NCBI GenBank assembly: GCA_028287895.1
Contig: JAQBOV010000037.1
Location: 1-54,169 of the forward strand
Direction: 5' to 3'
Origin: Mucilaginibacter sp.
GTDB taxonomy: Bacteria; Bacteroidota; Bacteroidia; Sphingobacteriales; Sphingobacteriaceae
Length of the DNA stretch: 54,169 nucleotides
In this document: positions 18,008-25,315 of the stretch, one piece after another
Numbering within the stretch: the first letter of the stretch is position 1
Layout of the letters: each line of letters starts with the position of its first letter
Notes under the pieces: model-generated
Database searches by the model: none
The model's input: the letters and a program-made list of their open reading frames with translations, nothing else
Told to the model about the DNA's origin: nothing
Made by a program: the position numbers and the translations under genes

Positions 18008-18841
18008 ATGAGCGATGCACCCGTTGGCATTACAGAGCCGCAGCTTTATCAACTTATTGACTTTGTAAAAAAAATACATGGGTTTGATTTTTCTGATTAT
18101 TCCAAAGCATCGTTAAAAAGGAGGTTTTCAAGAATAATGATGCTCAAAAAGCTTGAGTTTTATGAGCTTAAACACGCACTGATCAATGATCTCAATTTTT
18201 TTCAATGGTTCCTGGAGGAAGTTACGGTAAACGTTACCGAGATGTTCCGTGATCCATCCTTTTACAAAGCATTAAATGCACAGGTAATCCCTTATTTATC
18301 CAGTTTTCCGCATATCCGGGTCTGGAGCGCAGGTTGTTCATCGGGCGAAGAAGTTTATTCCCTTGCTATTTTATTGGATGGTGCCGGATTGAATGAAAAA
18401 ACTTTTATTTACGGTACCGACATCAATATCGAAATGCTGAATGAGGCTCGCAAAGGCATTTATAGTCTTCGCAAAATGAAAAGCTATACCGAAAATTACC
18501 AGTTATGTGATTTACCCGGCTTGTTGACCGATCATTTTACTATTATGTATGATGCAGCCGGTATTCACAACGAGTTAAAACAAAACACCCTGTTTTCCAT
18601 TCATAACTTAGTGTCTGATCATGTTTTTAATGAGTTTCAGCTTATAAGTTGCCGGAATGTTTTTATTTATTTTGAAGCTGAATTACAAGAAAAGATATTA
18701 GGACTGTTTTATAAAAGTTTATGCCCATTGGGCTTTTTATGCTTAGGAAGTAAGGAAACCATCAGGCTGCCTGACTTTAAAAGCAAGTTTAAAGTGATCA
18801 ATTCCAGGGAAAATATATATCAGAAAATTGGCGATCAATAA
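18008..18841 (+). CDS. cheR: CheR-type protein-glutamate O-methyltransferase
   Basis: A 277-residue SAM-dependent methyltransferase of the CheR family. The N-terminal helical domain (FVKKIHGFDFSDYSKASLKRR) is typical. The catalytic domain has VTVNVTEMFRDPSFY, the SAM-binding VWSAGCSSGEEVYSLAILL, FIYGTDINIEMLNEARKGIY and LISCRNVFIYF. No TPR or PAS extension is present. It sits between the hybrid kinase and the CheB-like gene. No methyl-accepting chemoreceptor is in the window, so the kinase itself or an unlinked protein is the likely methylation target. Confidence 0.92.
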   Translation: MSDAPVGITEPQLYQLIDFVKKIHGFDFSDYSKASLKRRFSRIMMLKKLEFYELKHALINDLNFFQWFLEEVTVNVTEMFRDPSFYKALNAQVIPYLSSFPHIRVWSAGCSSGEEVYSLAILLDGAGLNEKTFIYGTDINIEMLNEARKGIYSLRKMKSYTENYQLCDLPGLLTDHFTIMYDAAGIHNELKQNTLFSIHNLVSDHVFNEFQLISCRNVFIYFEAELQEKILGLFYKSLCPLGFLCLGSKETIRLPDFKSKFKVINSRENIYQKIGDQ

Positions 18842-19418
18842 CATCATTATTGAGCGGTGGCACAACTCAGATATTGTGCTGTTGGGAGGCTCTGCAGGAG
18901 CATTTAAGCTTTTGTTCAGAGTAATTAAATGCCTTTCGCCCGATCTTGGAAAAACGGTCATTATCATTATTCACCGTAAGCGAAATTTTTTGAGTGAAAT
19001 GGAAAAGCTTTTCGCAAAAAACGCTACAATGAAGCTCAACGAGATCACGGACAAAGAGCCGGTGAAAAAAAATACAATTTATATAGCCCCGGCAAATTAT
19101 CATATCCTGATTGAAAAAAGCGGTCATTTTAGTTTAGATGTGTCTGAGGATGTATGGTATTCAAAGCCATCAATTGATGTTGCATTTGAAAGCGCTGCTG
19201 ATGTTTATAAAGATCGCTGTACTGCAATATTGTTTTCCGGCGCTAACCAGGACGGGGCACAGGGGCTGCTTCAATTACGTAACAACGGCTCATTAACTAT
19301 TGTACAGCATCCGAAAGATGCAGAAATGACGCATATGCCCCAGGCTGCTATCAATATTGGCGCAGCCGAATATATATTACGAACAGAGGAGATATTTGAA
19401 CTTCTGGAGATGGGCTAA
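18828..19418 (+). CDS. cheB: stand-alone CheB-type methylesterase domain protein
   Basis: A 196-residue protein-glutamate methylesterase/glutaminase domain without the usual receiver domain. The putative catalytic triad is visible: Ser in LLGGSAGAF, His in IIIHRKRN and Asp in FSGANQDGAQGL. NTIYIAPANYHILIEKSG and PSIDVAFESAA are typical CheB strands. It overlaps the end of cheR by 14 bases, suggesting coupled translation. Without its own receiver it may be controlled by one of the kinase's receiver domains, an inference from linkage. Its stop overlaps the stop of the opposite-strand gene by two bases. Confidence 0.9.
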   Translation: MAINNIIIERWHNSDIVLLGGSAGAFKLLFRVIKCLSPDLGKTVIIIIHRKRNFLSEMEKLFAKNATMKLNEITDKEPVKKNTIYIAPANYHILIEKSGHFSLDVSEDVWYSKPSIDVAFESAADVYKDRCTAILFSGANQDGAQGLLQLRNNGSLTIVQHPKDAEMTHMPQAAINIGAAEYILRTEEIFELLEMG

Positions 19419-19897
19419 AATAAGGTAGCCTGCCCAATGCCACTGGCACCTGCCTCATGTTCCAGCAACCATTTTTTTCGCCACACACCGCTTGCATAGC
19501 CGGTCAGACTTCCATCCGAGCCAATTACCCTGTGGCAGGGAACTACGATGGCTAAATGATTTTTACCATTTGCGGCTGCTGTTGCGCGGATTGCCAATGG
19601 ATTGTTCATCAGCTTTGACTGTTGGGCATAACTGATCGTTTTTCCATAATTTATCGATAGCAAACATTGCCAAACCTGCTGCTGAAAATCTGAACCCTTT
19701 TGTTTTATCGGGAAATCAAAAACCCGTCTGTCGCCTGCGAAATATTCTTCCATTTGTTGCACAGCTGATTTTAGCAAAGGCGTTCCGGCAGGCACAAGAT
19801 CGGTTTCATCATCCACGAAATGGACCGAAGTAATAAAATTGTCATCCTCAGTTATCCGCACGATACCAATGGGTGTCGGATGGTAGGTAATTGGCAT
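19415..19897 (-). CDS. ogt: methylated-DNA-protein cysteine S-methyltransferase
   Basis: A 160-residue suicide DNA-repair protein that transfers the methyl group from O6-methylguanine to its own cysteine. The acceptor is Cys121 in IVVPCHRVIGSDGSLTGYASG. FQQQVWQCLLSINYGKTISYAQQSKLMNNPLAIRA is the usual winged helix. The start is MPITYHPTPIG at 19897, because a TATCTTTA -7 box lies four bases upstream; the longer in-frame start at 19942 would cover that box. No AdaA or AlkA fusion. It converges with CheB and is divergent from ccmB. Confidence 0.92.
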   Translation of the reverse strand: MPITYHPTPIGIVRITEDDNFITSVHFVDDETDLVPAGTPLLKSAVQQMEEYFAGDRRVFDFPIKQKGSDFQQQVWQCLLSINYGKTISYAQQSKLMNNPLAIRATAAANGKNHLAIVVPCHRVIGSDGSLTGYASGVWRKKWLLEHEAGASGIGQATLF

Positions 19898-19901
19898 GAT
19901 G

Positions 19902-19909
19902 TAAAGATA
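19902..19909 (-). promoter_or_regulatory. -7 box of the ogt gene
   Basis: On the minus strand TATCTTTA ends four bases before the ATG. It differs from TAnnTTTG in the last base. The close spacing would give a leaderless or nearly leaderless mRNA. Confidence 0.45.
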
Positions 19910-19947
19910 CCAATAGCGGTTACAAGTGCAAAGGCTGAACAAAATGA

Positions 19948-19989
19948 CCTTTTACCTTTCTGCCTTTCAGCTAAACAAAACTATCTTTG
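19948..19989 (+). promoter_or_regulatory. ccmB promoter embedded in a CCTTTTACCTTTC word repeat
   Basis: TATCTTTG (19982-19989) is a complete -7 box, preceded 21 bases earlier by TTTC (19957-19960). The ATG follows after five bases. Bases 19948-19971 read CCTTTTACCTTTC then TGCCTTTCAGC; the same word stands upstream of ccmC (24170-24200) and, more loosely, at 43308-43330. Confidence 0.6.
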
Positions 19990-19994
19990 CAAAA

Positions 19995-20678
19995 ATGAAA
20001 CTCTTGAACCAAACCTGGAATCTGTTTAAAAAGGAAATTCTGCTCGAATGGCGGTCAAAGTACGCGTTCAATGGGGTTTTGCTTTATGTAGTTTCAACGG
20101 TGTTTGTTTGTTATATCTCGTTTAATCTTACTCCCGGTTTTACAGGGAGTAAAGGATACCCCATAGTTTGGAATGTACTGTTCTGGATCATTATGCTTTT
20201 TGCTTCGGTAAACGCTATCGCCAAAAGCTTTATGCAGGAAAGCAAAAGCCGTTTACTGTATTATTATACTATTGCCAGTCCGCAGGCGATCATCCTGTCA
20301 AAAACGGTTTACAATATGTTATTGATGTCGCTTTTGAGTTTACTGGCTTTATTGGTTTACTTGCTTTTCTTTACCAATACGATCGGCGACCCCCTTTTTT
20401 ATTTTTTATCAGTTTTGTTAGGAAGCATTAGTTTTTCCACTGTTTTTACCATGATCTCGGCCATAGCCTCAAAAGCAGGCAATAATGGTACCTTAATGGC
20501 TATTTTAAGTTTCCCGGTTATTATTCCGGTTATCCTTGTTCTTGTCCGTCTGAGTAAAAGTGCCATGGATGGGCTGGAACGCAGCTTAAGCTATGGTAAT
20601 ATTGGTGTTCTTTGCGCCATTAATGTCATTGTTATCACCACTTCACTGATATTGTTTCCTTATTTGTGGCGGGATTGA
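19995..20678 (+). CDS. ccmB: haem ABC exporter permease CcmB
   Basis: A 227-residue six-helix membrane protein of the CcmB family. The start (MKLLNQTWNLFKKEILLEWR) is typical: a cytosolic amphipathic segment before TM1 (FNGVLLYVVSTVFVCYISF). A conserved loop (MQESKSRLLYYYTIASPQAIILSKTVYNML) precedes the remaining helices. With the ATPase CcmA and with CcmC/D it forms the complex that loads haem onto CcmE; no ccmA is present in this window. The start at 19995 is favoured over 19926 because the -7 box ends five bases upstream. The rest of the ccm genes lie downstream, after the porin-Rieske insert. Confidence 0.9.
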   Translation: MKLLNQTWNLFKKEILLEWRSKYAFNGVLLYVVSTVFVCYISFNLTPGFTGSKGYPIVWNVLFWIIMLFASVNAIAKSFMQESKSRLLYYYTIASPQAIILSKTVYNMLLMSLLSLLALLVYLLFFTNTIGDPLFYFLSVLLGSISFSTVFTMISAIASKAGNNGTLMAILSFPVIIPVILVLVRLSKSAMDGLERSLSYGNIGVLCAINVIVITTSLILFPYLWRD

Positions 20679-20746
20679 TCCCGGAGATCACCTTTGTTTA
20701 ATGTTGTAATAGCGTATTCAGCAATTTATTGGGATTATTTTAATCT

Positions 20747-20781
20747 TTATTTGGATTAAGTCTAAATAAGAATTTACTTTG
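20747..20781 (+). promoter_or_regulatory. 23-bp palindrome and -7 box ahead of the porin-Rieske operon
   Basis: Bases 20747-20769 form an imperfect palindrome with outer half-sites TTATTT and AAATAA around GGATTAAGTCT. Nine of 11 base pairs outside the centre would be expected for a strict operator; here 18 of 23 positions are symmetric. TTACTTTG (20774-20781) is a one-mismatch -7 box immediately downstream, so a bound repressor would block the promoter. The shape resembles metal-responsive (Fur or DtxR type) operators, which is an inference. Confidence 0.5.
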
Positions 20782-20801
20782 CAGCACTAGCTATTAACTA
20801 A

Positions 20802-22022
20802 ATGAAATACTTGACTTTTACCCTTTTCCTGTTTTTTTCGTTTCTTTCAAGCAGGCTGCTTGCGCAAAAAGCCATACTTACGACAGAAGATTCATTGACA
20901 AACAATTTGTCAAAAAGCGCTACCACCATAGGTGGCTATGGCAATTCCTTTTACCAGCGCAATTCAAGCCTGCAAACTGCAAAAGTGAATCTGGAACGCT
21001 TCGTATTGTTTACCGGACATAAATTTAATGATAAAATTTCCTTTTTCTCCGAATTAGAAGTTGAGGATGCAAAAGTAAGCGGCGGAGAATCAGGTGGTGA
21101 GGTAGCGGTTGAGCAAGCGTATCTGAAATTTAATTTGAATGCCAACCAATACATTACAGCCGGTTTATTCATTCCACGAATAGGCCTATTAAACGAAAAC
21201 CACTTGCCAAATACGTTCAACGGCAATGAGCGTAATTATGTGGAAACGTTTATTCTGCCGTCTACCTGGCGAGAGATCGGTGTCGGCTTTAACGGTAATC
21301 TAAATAATTTTCCGCTTAATTATAGTATTGCCCTTGTCAATGGCTTAAGTTCTGCCAATTTTGAGCATGGCTCTGGTATCCGCGAAGGCCGTTTTGAGGG
21401 TAGGAATGCTTCTGCCAATAACCTGGCGCTTACGGCAGCTATACAATATTACCAAAACAACTTTAAAGTACAGGTATCCGGCTATTATGGGGGTACGGTA
21501 GGGGTTAACAAACGCAAGGCAAATAGCCTGGGATTATCTTGGGGTACATTTGGCACACCGGTTGCCCTGGGCGAAGCTGATGTGCAATATGCAAACAATG
21601 GATTTTCGGTAAAAGTGCTGGCAACCATCGTGTCCATTGCTGATGCTGCCAGCATTAACCGGGCTTACGCCAATAACACGCCTCAGACCGAGTATGGTGC
21701 TTATGCTGAAGCAGGCTATGACCTGTTCTGTTTAAACAAAAGGCCGCATGAAAACCAGCTGATCGTTTTTGTTCGCGATGAGAAATTGAATATGAACGCC
21801 AAGGTGCCCTCAAATGGGGTGATCGATGGAACATTAGACCAGAATTATGTGGTCGCCGGCTTTACCTATCTGCCTGTGCGCAACGTGGCCGTCAAAGCTG
21901 ATGTAAGAATTGTTCACACCGGTCACCAAAATCCCGACCTGGTTATCAATCCAAACCCTGCTGCACAGCCTTATCAATCTAATTATAATTTAATTAACCT
22001 GGGTATTGCATTGTCATTTTAA
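20802..22022 (+). CDS. porin-like outer-membrane protein
   Basis: A 406-residue barrel protein. The signal peptide (MKYLTFTLFLFFSFLSSRLLA) is followed by TTIGGYGNSFYQRNSSLQTAKVN and alternating strands. Elements such as FVLFTGHKFNDKISFFSELEVEDA, QYITAGLFIPRIGLLNE and RNYVETFILPSTWREIGVGF resemble the phosphate-selective (OprO/OprP) porin superfamily seen in Bacteroidota. It ends LGIALSF with a terminal Phe. The solute is unknown. It is five bases upstream of the Rieske gene, with a palindrome overlapping the promoter, which suggests a regulated operon, perhaps metal- or redox-linked. Confidence 0.82.
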   Translation: MKYLTFTLFLFFSFLSSRLLAQKAILTTEDSLTNNLSKSATTIGGYGNSFYQRNSSLQTAKVNLERFVLFTGHKFNDKISFFSELEVEDAKVSGGESGGEVAVEQAYLKFNLNANQYITAGLFIPRIGLLNENHLPNTFNGNERNYVETFILPSTWREIGVGFNGNLNNFPLNYSIALVNGLSSANFEHGSGIREGRFEGRNASANNLALTAAIQYYQNNFKVQVSGYYGGTVGVNKRKANSLGLSWGTFGTPVALGEADVQYANNGFSVKVLATIVSIADAASINRAYANNTPQTEYGAYAEAGYDLFCLNKRPHENQLIVFVRDEKLNMNAKVPSNGVIDGTLDQNYVVAGFTYLPVRNVAVKADVRIVHTGHQNPDLVINPNPAAQPYQSNYNLINLGIALSF

Positions 22023-22027
22023 AGATC

Positions 22028-22450
22028 ATGGATAGAAGAAACTTTGTAAAACAATCATGTACAATGTGCCTGGCGATAGGCGCGGGCATGGTGGTCGGCT
22101 CCTTGTCATCATGCGCAACGCTGCCGGTTTATAAAACAGTAACTGCTAATAACAAGATTTCTGTGCCGGTATCATTATTTGCACAAAGCGATTTTCAGAT
22201 CATTCAGCCTAAGGACTTTTACTATAACATCGGTTTGAGAAAAGAAAAGGACGGTACCTATACCGCCTTGCTGCTCAAATGCACCCATGCCGATAATCAG
22301 CTTACACCAATGGGCAATGGCTTTAAATGCAATCAGCATGGCAGCGCTTTTGACCAGGAAGGCGAGGTTAAACAAGGTCCTGCAGAGCGTTCACTTAAAA
22401 AATATAATACTGAAATTATATCCGGTCAAATCATCATCCATCTAAGTTAA
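22028..22450 (+). CDS. Rieske [2Fe-2S] lipoprotein
   Basis: A 140-residue envelope Rieske protein. The 2Fe-2S ligands are Cys85 and His87 (KCTHADN) and Cys101 and His104 (KCNQHGSAFD), the usual CxH...CxxH arrangement. The N-terminus MDRRNFVKQSC with a hydrophobic stretch ends in LSSC, a lipobox with lipidated Cys29; the RRNFVK part also looks like a Tat motif, which is common for proteins exported with a bound cluster. It is a single-domain protein, so it is probably an electron carrier rather than the bc1 subunit. It is cotranscribed with the porin; the next gene in the operon is dead. Confidence 0.92.
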   Translation: MDRRNFVKQSCTMCLAIGAGMVVGSLSSCATLPVYKTVTANNKISVPVSLFAQSDFQIIQPKDFYYNIGLRKEKDGTYTALLLKCTHADNQLTPMGNGFKCNQHGSAFDQEGEVKQGPAERSLKKYNTEIISGQIIIHLS

Positions 22451-22455
22451 ATAGG

Positions 22456-22833
22456 ATGGAAAAGATTTTGGATTATAGCATCATCTGCTATTGGGCTCAT
22501 TAATGTTGCTTTACCTGCTTTGTCCAACCAGGTGACACCTCCCTATACTGATATGCCGGTGCATAATATCGGAGCGGGGCTTGCAGATAATCGCCCGGAT
22601 TTTAAAGCCGGCGGACAGGATTTGCGTACTGCGCCGTTATGGGGATTGGGCTTGTACCAAACAGTAAATAGCCCCGGATATATGATGGCAGGGGGCGCAC
22701 ATTAGTGGAAGCGCTTATGTGGCACGGTGGCCTGGCGGCCCCATCACAAAGCTATTTCTCCAAATGAGCAAAGGCAGACAGGAATGCCGTACTGAAATTT
22801 GAGGGATCGCTTGAGAGATTAGAAAAGGATTAA
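22456..22833 (+). pseudogene. remnant of a DUF1111 di-haem thiol oxidoreductase gene
   Basis: Only the start and end of the gene survive. An ATG at 22456, then after a one-base shift a signal-like segment (FWIIASSAIGLINVALPAL), jumps at about 22525 directly to the C-terminal part of a DUF1111 oxidoreductase: PPYTDMPVHNIGAGLADNRP, then LWGLGLYQTVNSPGYMMAGG. After a stop, another frame continues LVEALMWHGGLAA, and a third frame gives DRNAVLKFEGSLERL before a stop at 22831. Intact family members are about 400-480 residues with CxxCH haem sites. The internal deletion removes those sites, and at least three frameshifts finish the job. It directly follows the Rieske gene. Confidence 0.8.
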
Positions 22834-22923
22834 ATTACGATCAAAAAATGCAGCTTTCATTAATTATTCATAATAATTACCTTTATTAGCACCATAAAAC
22901 TAGTTAAGGGTAATTATTGCCAA

Positions 22924-24111
22924 ATGCATTTTAACAGGTTCCTGCTTTTATTATTTTTGCTACCCTTATCTGCCTTTTCACAAGTTACTATTTCTGGTAA
23001 GGTAACTACTTCCATTTCTCATGTAGGTATCGGCAAGGTGACTGTTTTTTTAAGTAATTCGTCATACGGTACCGAAACAAGTGAAGATGGTGCATTTACC
23101 CTGGTTGGCGTTAAACCAGGCCAATATGACCTGGTGGCATCTTCAGTTGGGTACCAGGATTATTCACAGACCATACTGGTAGGAAAGGAACCTTTCAATA
23201 TCACTATCCCGCTGATGCCTAAGGTTAATCAGTTACGCGGAGTGGTAATCACTACCAGCGCCAATTGGAAAAAGAACTGGGAAGAATTCAAAAAGGCGTT
23301 TATTGGCACCTCAGAAAATGCGAAAAACTGCGTGGTCGTCAATCCTCATGTAGTAAGTATGGTCAGCAGCGGCAGGAAGCACACTTTGGAGGCATGGTCT
23401 AATGATTTTTTAGTAGTGGACAATAAGTCGCTGGGGTACCGGGTAAAATTCCTGATTGATACTTTTTCAAACAACGGGCTCACCGGTATAATATCCTGGC
23501 AGGGGAAGGCGGTTTTCCAGGAGCTTCCCGGAAGTGCCGAACAAAAGAAAGTATGGAAATTAAAGCGTGAGGAAACCTATTATGGTTCGTCACGCGATTT
23601 TTACAAATCATTATATACCGGCAGGCTCACCCAGGAAGGTTTTATAATCAAGAAATTACATAGAGAACTTAATCCCGAACGGCCGCAGGAAGGTTTGATC
23701 TTACAAAAGATCAAACAATTTAAGGAACATTATAATCGCGACTCTTTAAACTATTGGATTATTAGAGAAAACATGTCCAAATATTACCATGAAAGCCTGG
23801 GGAAAGAGCCGCTGCAACCTTACCAGATTTTTGGAAAAACTGATAAGCCGGGTCTGTTTATTATCAGCTTTACCGAATGCCTTTATGTGATCTATACGAA
23901 AAGACATGAGGAAACCGACTTTAAAGACCTGTACCGCCCTTTAGATATGGAGAACTTTGAAACGAGCGTGCTTACCTTAAGCGCACCTTATGCCGTATTT
24001 GATATGAATGGCGTTGTATTTAACGGGGCACCGCTGAATGAGGGTACATGGTCAAAATCAAAACTTGCCGAGTTGCTGCCCTATGATTACACGCCCGGCC
24101 AGGAAAGGTAA
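22924..24111 (+). CDS. exported protein with carboxypeptidase-like regulatory domain
   Basis: A 395-residue secreted protein. A signal peptide (MHFNRFLLLLFLLPLSAFS) precedes a CarboxypepD_reg-like Ig domain, residues 21-105: VTISGKVTTS, DGAFTLVGVKPGQYDLVASSVGYQDYSQ. The remainder has no TonB plug or barrel; it is a charged domain with KNWEEFKKAFIGTSENAKNCVVVNP and WSNDFLVVDNKSLGYRVKFL. It matches a family of Bacteroidota carboxypeptidase-regulatory-like proteins without known function. A TACCTTTA box lies at 22878-22885, 38 bases before the ATG. It is not obviously related to the ccm genes on either side. Confidence 0.82.
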   Translation: MHFNRFLLLLFLLPLSAFSQVTISGKVTTSISHVGIGKVTVFLSNSSYGTETSEDGAFTLVGVKPGQYDLVASSVGYQDYSQTILVGKEPFNITIPLMPKVNQLRGVVITTSANWKKNWEEFKKAFIGTSENAKNCVVVNPHVVSMVSSGRKHTLEAWSNDFLVVDNKSLGYRVKFLIDTFSNNGLTGIISWQGKAVFQELPGSAEQKKVWKLKREETYYGSSRDFYKSLYTGRLTQEGFIIKKLHRELNPERPQEGLILQKIKQFKEHYNRDSLNYWIIRENMSKYYHESLGKEPLQPYQIFGKTDKPGLFIISFTECLYVIYTKRHEETDFKDLYRPLDMENFETSVLTLSAPYAVFDMNGVVFNGAPLNEGTWSKSKLAELLPYDYTPGQER

Positions 24112-24169
24112 GCAACCCACTGAAATTCGAAATTGATTCACCAAGCGGACGATAATCCGGATCAAAAAA

Positions 24170-24216
24170 CCTTTTACCTTTCTCCTTTTACCTTTCAGCC
24201 TAACACCGTACCTTTA
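24170..24216 (+). promoter_or_regulatory. ccmC upstream region with word repeat and -7-like box
   Basis: TACCTTTA (24209-24216) is a one-mismatch -7 box 15 bases before the ATG. Bases 24170-24200 repeat CCTTTTACCTTTC / CCTTTTACCTTTCAGC, the same words as upstream of ccmB. The sequence just before (24126-24136, TTCGAAATTGA) is shared with the repeat at 11131. Confidence 0.45.
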
Positions 24217-24231
24217 CCGGCACAAATCGAT

Positions 24232-24912
24232 ATGAAAATTATTTATCAAGCCTGGTGGAAAATATTAGCTGTTTTATTGATTTTTTCCACGCTTATAACC
24301 GGCCTGCTTTTCCCTGTTCCCCGCCTGCCTGTAATCCACGAAACGATAAGGAACCTGTATTTCCATGTGCCCATGTGGATGGGGATGCTTTCCGTATTTG
24401 TAATTTCTGTCTTCTACAGCATTAAATACTTAAATACCGGTAAGCAGGAGTATGACCTGGCCTCGGTTGAATGTGTAAATACCGGTCTGCTTTTTTATTC
24501 ATTAGGTTTGGTTACAGGCATGCTTTGGGCCAAATATACCTGGGGTGAGTTCTGGAGCGGTGATCCTAAACAGAATAGTGCTGCCATCGCCTTTTTGTTA
24601 TATTGTGCCTACCTGGTATTACGCAATTCGATTGATGAAGAGCAGAAACGGGCAAAAATATCTGCTATCTATAATATTTTTGCCTTTCCCGTTATGATCG
24701 TGCTGATATTTATTTTACCAAGAATGACTGATTCCCTGCACCCCGGTAGCGGCGGAAACCCAGCTTTTGGTAAATACGACCTTGATAATGGGATGAAAAT
24801 AGCCTTTTATCCGGCAATGCTGGGCTGGAGCTTATTAGCAGTTTGGATAGCAACTATTCGCTATCGTATCCGTTTAATTGAATATAAAAGAAATAATATA
24901 GCGCCGGCATGA
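24232..24912 (+). CDS. ccmC: haem exporter protein CcmC (CcsA-type)
   Basis: A 226-residue six-helix protein. It contains the tryptophan-rich haem loop WGEFWSGDPKQNS flanked by His residues in NLYFHVPMWMG and DSLHPGSGGN, which is the CcmC arrangement for presenting haem to CcmE. The start at 24232 (MKIIYQAWWKILAVL) is chosen because the in-frame codons before it, back to a TTG at 24133, run through repeat DNA. The ccmD-like gene follows after 37 bases. It acts in the inner membrane with the haem site on the periplasmic side. Confidence 0.92.
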   Translation: MKIIYQAWWKILAVLLIFSTLITGLLFPVPRLPVIHETIRNLYFHVPMWMGMLSVFVISVFYSIKYLNTGKQEYDLASVECVNTGLLFYSLGLVTGMLWAKYTWGEFWSGDPKQNSAAIAFLLYCAYLVLRNSIDEEQKRAKISAIYNIFAFPVMIVLIFILPRMTDSLHPGSGGNPAFGKYDLDNGMKIAFYPAMLGWSLLAVWIATIRYRIRLIEYKRNNIAPA

Positions 24913-24949
24913 GTGCTGCTGGAAATAAATACTTAACGAATAACTACCT

Positions 24950-25159
24950 ATGAAAAGATTTTTGGCTTTACTCTGTTTGGTACTCTGCAATGTAGTTGCT
25001 TTTGCACAGCAAACTTCTAATGTTGAAATGGCTGATGCAATGCGCAGTTCAGGGAAAATTTATGTTGTGATCGCGATTATCTCTATTATTTTTGTCGGAT
25101 TGGCTATTTACTTGTTCTCCATTGACAGGAGACTGAAAAAAATCGAAAAAGGAAATTAG
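24950..25159 (+). CDS. ccmD: CcmD-like small membrane protein
   Basis: A 69-residue protein. The N-terminal hydrophobic segment (MKRFLALLCLVLCNVVAFAQ) looks like a cleavable signal. The second, KIYVVIAIISIIFVGLAIYLF, is followed by a short charged tail (SIDRRLKKIEKGN), the hallmark of CcmD, which holds CcmE to CcmC in the haem-loading complex. The extra signal sequence differs from proteobacterial CcmD but is usual for the Bacteroidota CcmD family. It lies between ccmC and the glutamate dehydrogenase gene. Confidence 0.8.
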   Translation: MKRFLALLCLVLCNVVAFAQQTSNVEMADAMRSSGKIYVVIAIISIIFVGLAIYLFSIDRRLKKIEKGN

Positions 25160-25169
25160 TTCAAAAAAT

Positions 25170-25196
25170 AAATCTATGTTGTTTAAACATGGATTT
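25170..25196 (+). terminator. hairpin after the ccmC-ccmD pair
   Basis: AAATCTATGTT (25170-25180) pairs with AACATGGATTT (25186-25196) around a five-base loop, with one G-U wobble. There is no T-run, so it could equally be an RNA-stability element. It separates ccmD from the next gene. Confidence 0.4.
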
Positions 25197-25237
25197 GTAC
25201 GTTCCCATTTAAGGTGTATCTAAAACACTAACAACTT

Positions 25238-25245
25238 TATATTTG
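25238..25245 (+). promoter_or_regulatory. -7 box upstream of glutamate dehydrogenase
   Basis: TATATTTG matches TAnnTTTG. It lies 70 bases before the ATG, so the mRNA would carry a leader of about 60 bases. No convincing -33 element is visible. Confidence 0.4.
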
Positions 25246-25315
25246 TAATATTGATAAATTTTGTACCAACTTTGTACACTTTTTTAAGAATCTAATATTT
25301 ATTCAATACAGAATT

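Noticed and set aside
20747..20769. Calling the palindrome a Fur box outright
   Set aside because: Its half-sites differ from the classical 7-1-7 Fur pattern. Only a generic metal-repressor-like shape is supported.
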